Below are positions 25,920 through 29,878 of a stretch of DNA of 29,878 bases, one piece after another (positions within the stretch are counted from its first letter, which is position 1; each line of letters starts with the position of its first letter). The notes under the pieces were generated by a model, which ran no database searches, was not told the origin of the DNA, and saw only the letters and a list, made by a program, of their open reading frames with translations. The DNA comes from CAZUGA01 sp964626505 (GTDB lineage Bacteria > Pseudomonadota > Gammaproteobacteria > Methylococcales > UBA1147). The stretch covers positions 1-29,878 of the forward strand of contig CAZVFR010000005.1 in assembly GCA_964626505.1 (NCBI GenBank), written 5' to 3'. The translations under genes and the position numbers were made by a program.

Positions 25920-28064
25920 TTACTTTAACTGGTAGCGTAGTTCAAAATAAAAACCCCGACCAGCCAATGGCAAATCGCCAGGAAGCAAGCTTGAATTTGC
26001 ATTTGGAAACGGCTGGCTAGGTTCTAAGGCATTCGAATTGAATAGGTTTCTCACCGATGCGCTAACGCCCCAGTTATCAAATATGTCTTCCCCCCGTAAG
26101 GTCATATCCAAGGTTACATAGTTATCTATCTTTGCTCGATTATCCATGGGCGGTCGCTTCCTATCGGCAACCCAATTCGCTTGAACATCCAGATTCCAGC
26201 TTGGCCAAAATTGCCAATCGGCTCTACCGTAGAGTTGGTGCGTTGGTGCAAAACCGACGTCTTGGCCCGTTGTTTCATCCTCAGAAAGCTGGAATGCATA
26301 ATTCGCGTGCAGCTGAAGGTTGCGAACTATTTTCCATTGCGCCTCAAGCTCCAAACCATAGCCGGTCTGGTCCCCGGCGTTCTGAAATGTATTGCCCTGT
26401 GTAGCGTCGGGCATCAAGCGGATAATATCCTCGTATCCATACCAGAATAAGTTCAGTTTGGTATGAAGTTTCGGGGAAACCTGATAATCGAAAGCGAGCT
26501 CTACGGTATTTATGGTTTCTGGATCGAGATCAGGATTCCCCAAGGCGACCGGATTGTTAACGCTGAATTGCTCGGTAAACGACGGCGCCCTGAACGCACG
26601 ACCGTATAAAAGTTTTGAGGTCAGGTTGTACGATGTCTGCCACACCAACGCAACTCGAGGATTAACCGTGCTGCCAAAATCCGAATAGTGATCAAATCTA
26701 AGACCCGCAGTCAACGTCCAGTCCGGTGCAAATCCCCATTCATCCTGAGCGAACACATAGGTAACTTTCCGATTCTGGGTAGTTAGAAATGGCGCGGTTG
26801 AACTTACATTGGTAACACCGCCGGGCAACGGCATGGGAAATGCCCCCACCTGAAAGAAATTCTTGGCCTCATTGATTTTGTATAAATCCTCGAATCTAAA
26901 TCCCGCATCCAAACGAATTTGATGGCCGCGAAATCCATGATAAAAACCCGACAAATTCGCGCGATAATGCCGCTCGAAAGAGTCCGGATTTCCAATCACG
27001 CCGAACGGAAATGTGCGTAAAGTATTGGTATTGTCCGGAAACGCCGAGCCCGGTGGAAACAAGACCAAGTCAGAACGATTGGCAACGTCGAAAAAACTAA
27101 ACTGACCCGTAATATCCCAATCTTCAAACGCGTCCGTATTTTGATAGGTTAAATCGGCATTGAAACGCGTGGATTCACCTTTTCCGACCGGATCCAGCGC
27201 TTGTGCACCGCCAGCACCCGTCCCGACTTTGTCACGCGCCTGGAACCCCAGTCGAAGCCGCCAGTCGTCTAATCCCAAATCCAAACGCGTATCGACATAC
27301 CGGCGACCCGCGTTTACTGACCCCGGGGCGAATGATGCCGAGGTGCCAAACGTTTGATCAAAAAAACTTTGCGCATCCGAGCCTATAGATCGCCGGTGTC
27401 CGTCCGTGTCACCCGCCTCAAACGAAAAGGCTACATCCAGATCGCCGAAATTACTGCCATACTGCAACCAGCCTTGTTTGGTCGCGAACTCACCGGCACG
27501 AAACCCAATATCCAACCCATCTATATCATCAGCGGTTTTGGTGATTATATTGATCACACCCGCAAACGCGTCCGCACCATATACGGCAGACCCAGGCCCG
27601 CGAATCACCTCGACACGAGCAATATTGTTGACTGGCATCCCCCCCCAAACAATACTCCGATTTCCGGCAAATATATTCGTCACCGGTATACCATTGATCA
27701 GCATTAATACCTGAGGATTTGCGTCGGTACTGATTCCTCGAATTTGGAAGATAGGATTATAAAGCACATTAGAAACAGACACATGCAACCCCGGCACGGT
27801 TTCCAAAACCTCATTTAATTCAGTTGCCCCCATACGCTCGATATCTTTTGCGGTAATCACGGAAGCCACAGCCGGTGCCCGACTCAGTAATTGCTGACTT
27901 CCTGTCGCGATACTGACATATTCCTCCCCGCCATAAATAGCTGCCAAATCGTCCTCGTAAGAATCAGTTAAATCAGATTCACCGTCGCCCCTAGACCAAG
28001 CCCATGATGAAAACTGGAACACGACCAAAAAGATAAGTAAGTGACTCGTTATTCGATTATTCAT
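25920..28064 (-). CDS. TonB-dependent outer membrane receptor
   Basis: The 714-residue product starts at ATG 28064, where a signal peptide begins (MNNRITSHLLIFLVVFQFSSWAWS). An in-frame extension to 28127 adds a non-signal-like leader and is rejected. A plug domain follows, with SIATGSQQLLSRAPAVASVITAKDIERMGA, VLETVPGLHV, IRGISTD, LMLINGIPV and VEVIRGPGSAVYGADAFAGVINI. The rest is a beta-barrel with the late motif SASVRNLFNS. Such receptors import siderophores, haem, vitamin B12 or other scarce ligands using TonB energy; the ligand cannot be told from sequence. It is the first gene of the receptor, binding-protein, kinase, cysM series. Confidence 0.95.
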   Translation of the reverse strand: MNNRITSHLLIFLVVFQFSSWAWSRGDGESDLTDSYEDDLAAIYGGEEYVSIATGSQQLLSRAPAVASVITAKDIERMGATELNEVLETVPGLHVSVSNVLYNPIFQIRGISTDANPQVLMLINGIPVTNIFAGNRSIVWGGMPVNNIARVEVIRGPGSAVYGADAFAGVINIITKTADDIDGLDIGFRAGEFATKQGWLQYGSNFGDLDVAFSFEAGDTDGHRRSIGSDAQSFFDQTFGTSASFAPGSVNAGRRYVDTRLDLGLDDWRLRLGFQARDKVGTGAGGAQALDPVGKGESTRFNADLTYQNTDAFEDWDITGQFSFFDVANRSDLVLFPPGSAFPDNTNTLRTFPFGVIGNPDSFERHYRANLSGFYHGFRGHQIRLDAGFRFEDLYKINEAKNFFQVGAFPMPLPGGVTNVSSTAPFLTTQNRKVTYVFAQDEWGFAPDWTLTAGLRFDHYSDFGSTVNPRVALVWQTSYNLTSKLLYGRAFRAPSFTEQFSVNNPVALGNPDLDPETINTVELAFDYQVSPKLHTKLNLFWYGYEDIIRLMPDATQGNTFQNAGDQTGYGLELEAQWKIVRNLQLHANYAFQLSEDETTGQDVGFAPTHQLYGRADWQFWPSWNLDVQANWVADRKRPPMDNRAKIDNYVTLDMTLRGEDIFDNWGVSASVRNLFNSNALEPSQPFPNANSSLLPGDLPLAGRGFYFELRYQLK

Positions 28065-28196
28065 GATTATGTCACCATATATACGTGCCAGAACCGCACG
28101 AATATTTGACTTAAAACAACCTGACAACAGTGCCGAACTGAAAATTCACTAACCATGACCTTCCGTTACAGACCGAACGCCTCAATTCTCACACCG

Positions 28197-29009
28197 TTAA
28201 TCCAAAAATTCATCCCAACACCGCTTCTCAGGCCCGGAATAATCTATCCGTTTACAACGCAATGGAAACAAAGCCCCTTCGCTTTGACCTAAAGCATCGA
28301 TGTAACACGGCGCAAATCCAGCCGTAAATACAGGAATCATATATAAATAAAATTCTTTAGCTGAAAACCCCATGTCAGCACATATCGATGCAACCAAGGC
28401 AGCATAATTAATACGGAAGCGACGCCGACTCTCGATCAAATATTTTTCGATATTAAAAGCCAGTTCCAGATATTTTCCGGTTTTATAGCCAGTACTTTCC
28501 ATAAAACCAAGCATGGGTTCGATGCGTTCATCCTCTTTTGCCTTGGGCCGTCCAAATCCAGGAACCCTTCTATTAATTCTCAATTCGGCGTTTACTAGTT
28601 CCCCCAATGATTTACCTCGTTGTATGGACTCCCATGTGTTTTTCAGAAAATGCAAGGCTTTAATCAGAGGCTGTCCCCCATAAATTTCCGCGTCGGAGAC
28701 TGCAGAAGCTGCGCTAAGACTTAAAGCTCCAGTACTTCGCGCCGTACCGCATAAACCTGCAACACGGTTATTCCATATCCTCGGATCTGGATAACTCGTA
28801 AAAACCCAGATCGCATTTAAAATCTTCAACTCCACATCGTCGAATGTTCGCCCGGTAATCCCATACAGGTAAAGTTCCAACCAGGACCAATGCCCCAGAT
28901 CGCGGTGCAAATCCTTACCCCGGAACACCACGCGCTCCTGCAACATCGCTGCACCCATCCGGGTTTGCCAATGATCTTCGTTTTGAAGTAGTATTTCTGG
29001 CCCAGCCAC
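28197..29009 (-). CDS. Divergent citrate synthase-superfamily protein B
   Basis: The 270-residue protein begins with GTG at 29009, with a GGGGGG run 7 bases ahead as ribosome-binding site. It has the overall pattern of the short citrate synthase/citryl-CoA lyase type: WSWLELYLYGITGRTF, then YPDPRIWNNRVAGL, AEIYGGQP and VPGFGRPKAKEDERI. In active citrate synthases the motifs are near GPxHGG, GFGHR and NVDF. Here, aligned by eye, they read EIYGG (Y110), GFGRP (R154) and INYAA. All three catalytic residues therefore appear replaced. It may be a pseudoenzyme subunit or catalyse another acyl-CoA reaction. It lies 22 bases after protein A, its likely paralogue and partner. Confidence 0.75.
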   Translation of the reverse strand: MAGPEILLQNEDHWQTRMGAAMLQERVVFRGKDLHRDLGHWSWLELYLYGITGRTFDDVELKILNAIWVFTSYPDPRIWNNRVAGLCGTARSTGALSLSAASAVSDAEIYGGQPLIKALHFLKNTWESIQRGKSLGELVNAELRINRRVPGFGRPKAKEDERIEPMLGFMESTGYKTGKYLELAFNIEKYLIESRRRFRINYAALVASICADMGFSAKEFYLYMIPVFTAGFAPCYIDALGQSEGALFPLRCKRIDYSGPEKRCWDEFLD

Positions 29010-29031
29010 CCAAAGCCCCCCGTAAATTCCG

Positions 29032-29829
29032 TCAATTGGTCGCCGGATCGTCGAGCAATTCCACGCCGTCAGAAAAAAATGGATATTTGCGCCAGCCGTA
29101 TTTTTTTTGTTCCAGCGCGTGTACCGCTGCCCCTGGTAGGCGTAACAAAAGATATAGCATTTCCGATTTATCTTCTTCCAGGTCTAAATCGACAAACCCC
29201 GCAGCGACCACACCCGACAGTGCCAGTGGCAAATCTACGGTCCGCTCAAGCTCCGTGCGGTTCGAATTTAACCAAGCTAGAGCACCCGATGGAAAAATAT
29301 TGGAAAGATAAGCTAAAGTTTCTAGCACGGGCTTGGCGCAACTAGATCCGTAGGGGTCGAATCCCGGAGGGTGCTCTATGGCTGGCCAGCTGTCAGCGCT
29401 TTCTTGCTGCGGCGGGTGTAACAAGCGATCAGCCCATAATTTTAAGTTCAAGCCGCAACAGGCCCAATACTGCATTGCGATAACAATTTCGCGCCCACCA
29501 CCTAGAGTTCCAGCTCCGGCAGCTAACGCAGCCATTAAAATGGACGCATTCGTCGACCCGCCAACACCTCCATTCATAGCAGCCCTTACACTATGATCCC
29601 GCGGACCTGGATTAGCCAACACCATAGCCAATTTTTCCAACAACCGTGCCTGCATAGTCGTCGGCCGTTCCCCTTGAAACAGCAGGTACAAATACTCTAC
29701 CCAACTGGCCTTGCGTAATAGTTCACCGTAAACGTCATACCCGCTGCAATAACAAACCGATGCAGCGAAAGGATTGTCAGACTCAGGTATTTCTTGCCAG
29801 ATTTTGCTCGATATTTTTTCGTCGCTCAT
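29032..29829 (-). CDS. Divergent citrate synthase-superfamily protein A
   Basis: The 265-residue protein starts at ATG 29829 with AAGGAAG just upstream. It shares landmarks with protein B: SWVEYLYLLFQGERPT, NPGPRDHSVRAAM, TLGGGRE (108-114) and PPGFDPYG (154-161). The positions of the two catalytic histidines of citrate synthase appear to be Gly110 and Pro159, so normal citrate synthase or citryl-CoA lyase chemistry is doubtful. The first 50 residues are Cys- and Tyr-rich (SVCYCSGYDVYG). It overlaps the stop of the preceding gene by four bases (ATGA at 29826-29829), so the set is translationally coupled. The exact function is not recognised. Confidence 0.72.
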   Translation of the reverse strand: MSDEKISSKIWQEIPESDNPFAASVCYCSGYDVYGELLRKASWVEYLYLLFQGERPTTMQARLLEKLAMVLANPGPRDHSVRAAMNGGVGGSTNASILMAALAAGAGTLGGGREIVIAMQYWACCGLNLKLWADRLLHPPQQESADSWPAIEHPPGFDPYGSSCAKPVLETLAYLSNIFPSGALAWLNSNRTELERTVDLPLALSGVVAAGFVDLDLEEDKSEMLYLLLRLPGAAVHALEQKKYGWRKYPFFSDGVELLDDPATN

Positions 29830-29878
29830 TCATCTTCCTTGCCATCGCCAACGCTTTTACCCGCATTCCCATCGGTGG
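29826..29878 (-). CDS. C-terminal end of an unidentified upstream gene
   Basis: Only the last 16 residues are visible, TDGNAGKSVGDGKEDE, followed by TGA at 29826-29828. The frame is chosen because its stop overlaps the ATG of the next gene as ATGA, the usual sign of coupling. A hydrophilic Gly/Asp/Lys tail says nothing about function. Confidence 0.5.
   Translation of the reverse strand, partial: TDGNAGKSVGDGKEDE

Noticed and set aside
28065..28100. TGGCAC upstream of the TonB receptor, like a sigma-54 -24 element
   Set aside because: The -12 GC element is absent at the required spacing (TATGG is found instead), so it is probably chance.
28197..29829. Reading the two citrate-synthase-like genes as one gene broken by a frameshift
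   Set aside because: Each has its own start with ribosome-binding site. Each aligns along the same landmarks rather than as consecutive halves, so they are paralogues.

Overview
The window is a draft-genome segment of a gammaproteobacterium with moderate G+C. The evidence is gene order. From left to right it carries rnr, tRNA-Leu, purA, hisZ, hflC, hflK, hflX, hfq, miaA, mutL, an amiB-type amidase, tsaE and nnr, nearly the order known from Pseudomonas. It then carries rlmD, cysM and a large hybrid kinase, which recalls the gacS/barA-cysM-rlmD neighbourhood of the same class. Genus cannot be fixed. The style of the TonB-dependent receptor would suit methylotrophic or sulfur-oxidising gammaproteobacteria, but this is only an impression. 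Almost everything is on the minus strand; the exceptions are tRNA-Leu and one small membrane protein gene.

Region 1 (1-16164) is housekeeping: RNA decay (rnr, hfq), tRNA (tRNA-Leu, miaA, tsaE), purine and histidine synthesis (purA, hisZ), the HflKC membrane complex, the ribosome GTPase HflX, mismatch repair (mutL), septal peptidoglycan hydrolysis (amidase) and metabolite repair (nnr). Two sequence defects lie here. A 10-N assembly gap inside hflK has the wrong length for the frame. A one-base deletion in the amidase gene puts its terminal LysM repeat out of frame.

Region 2 (16252-19418) holds a divergent CopD-like membrane protein, a periplasmic retropepsin-like protease, and rlmD translationally coupled to an L,D-transpeptidase-fold protein that has no visible signal peptide.

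Region 3 (19578-28064) is the most interesting part. It is a co-oriented, tightly packed set: TonB-dependent receptor, then a lone periplasmic solute-binding protein, then a 1472-residue membrane protein, then cysM. The large protein combines a BarA/GacS-type phosphorelay (HisKA-HATPase-degenerate REC-REC-HPt) with a complete REC-GGDEF-EAL cyclic-di-GMP module. The arrangement suggests an outer-membrane-to-cytoplasm sensing pathway that could feed both a phosphorelay and c-di-GMP turnover.

Region 4 (28197-29878) encodes two tandem, divergent citrate-synthase-superfamily proteins. By eye, both have lost the family's catalytic histidines. They sit behind an unidentified gene that runs off the right edge.

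No insertion sequence, CRISPR array or rRNA was seen. No gene-free stretch exceeds 300 bases. The longest are 9238-9524 (candidate hfq promoter and ribosome-binding site), 13932-14212 (nothing convincing) and 8711-8985 (one weak candidate promoter).
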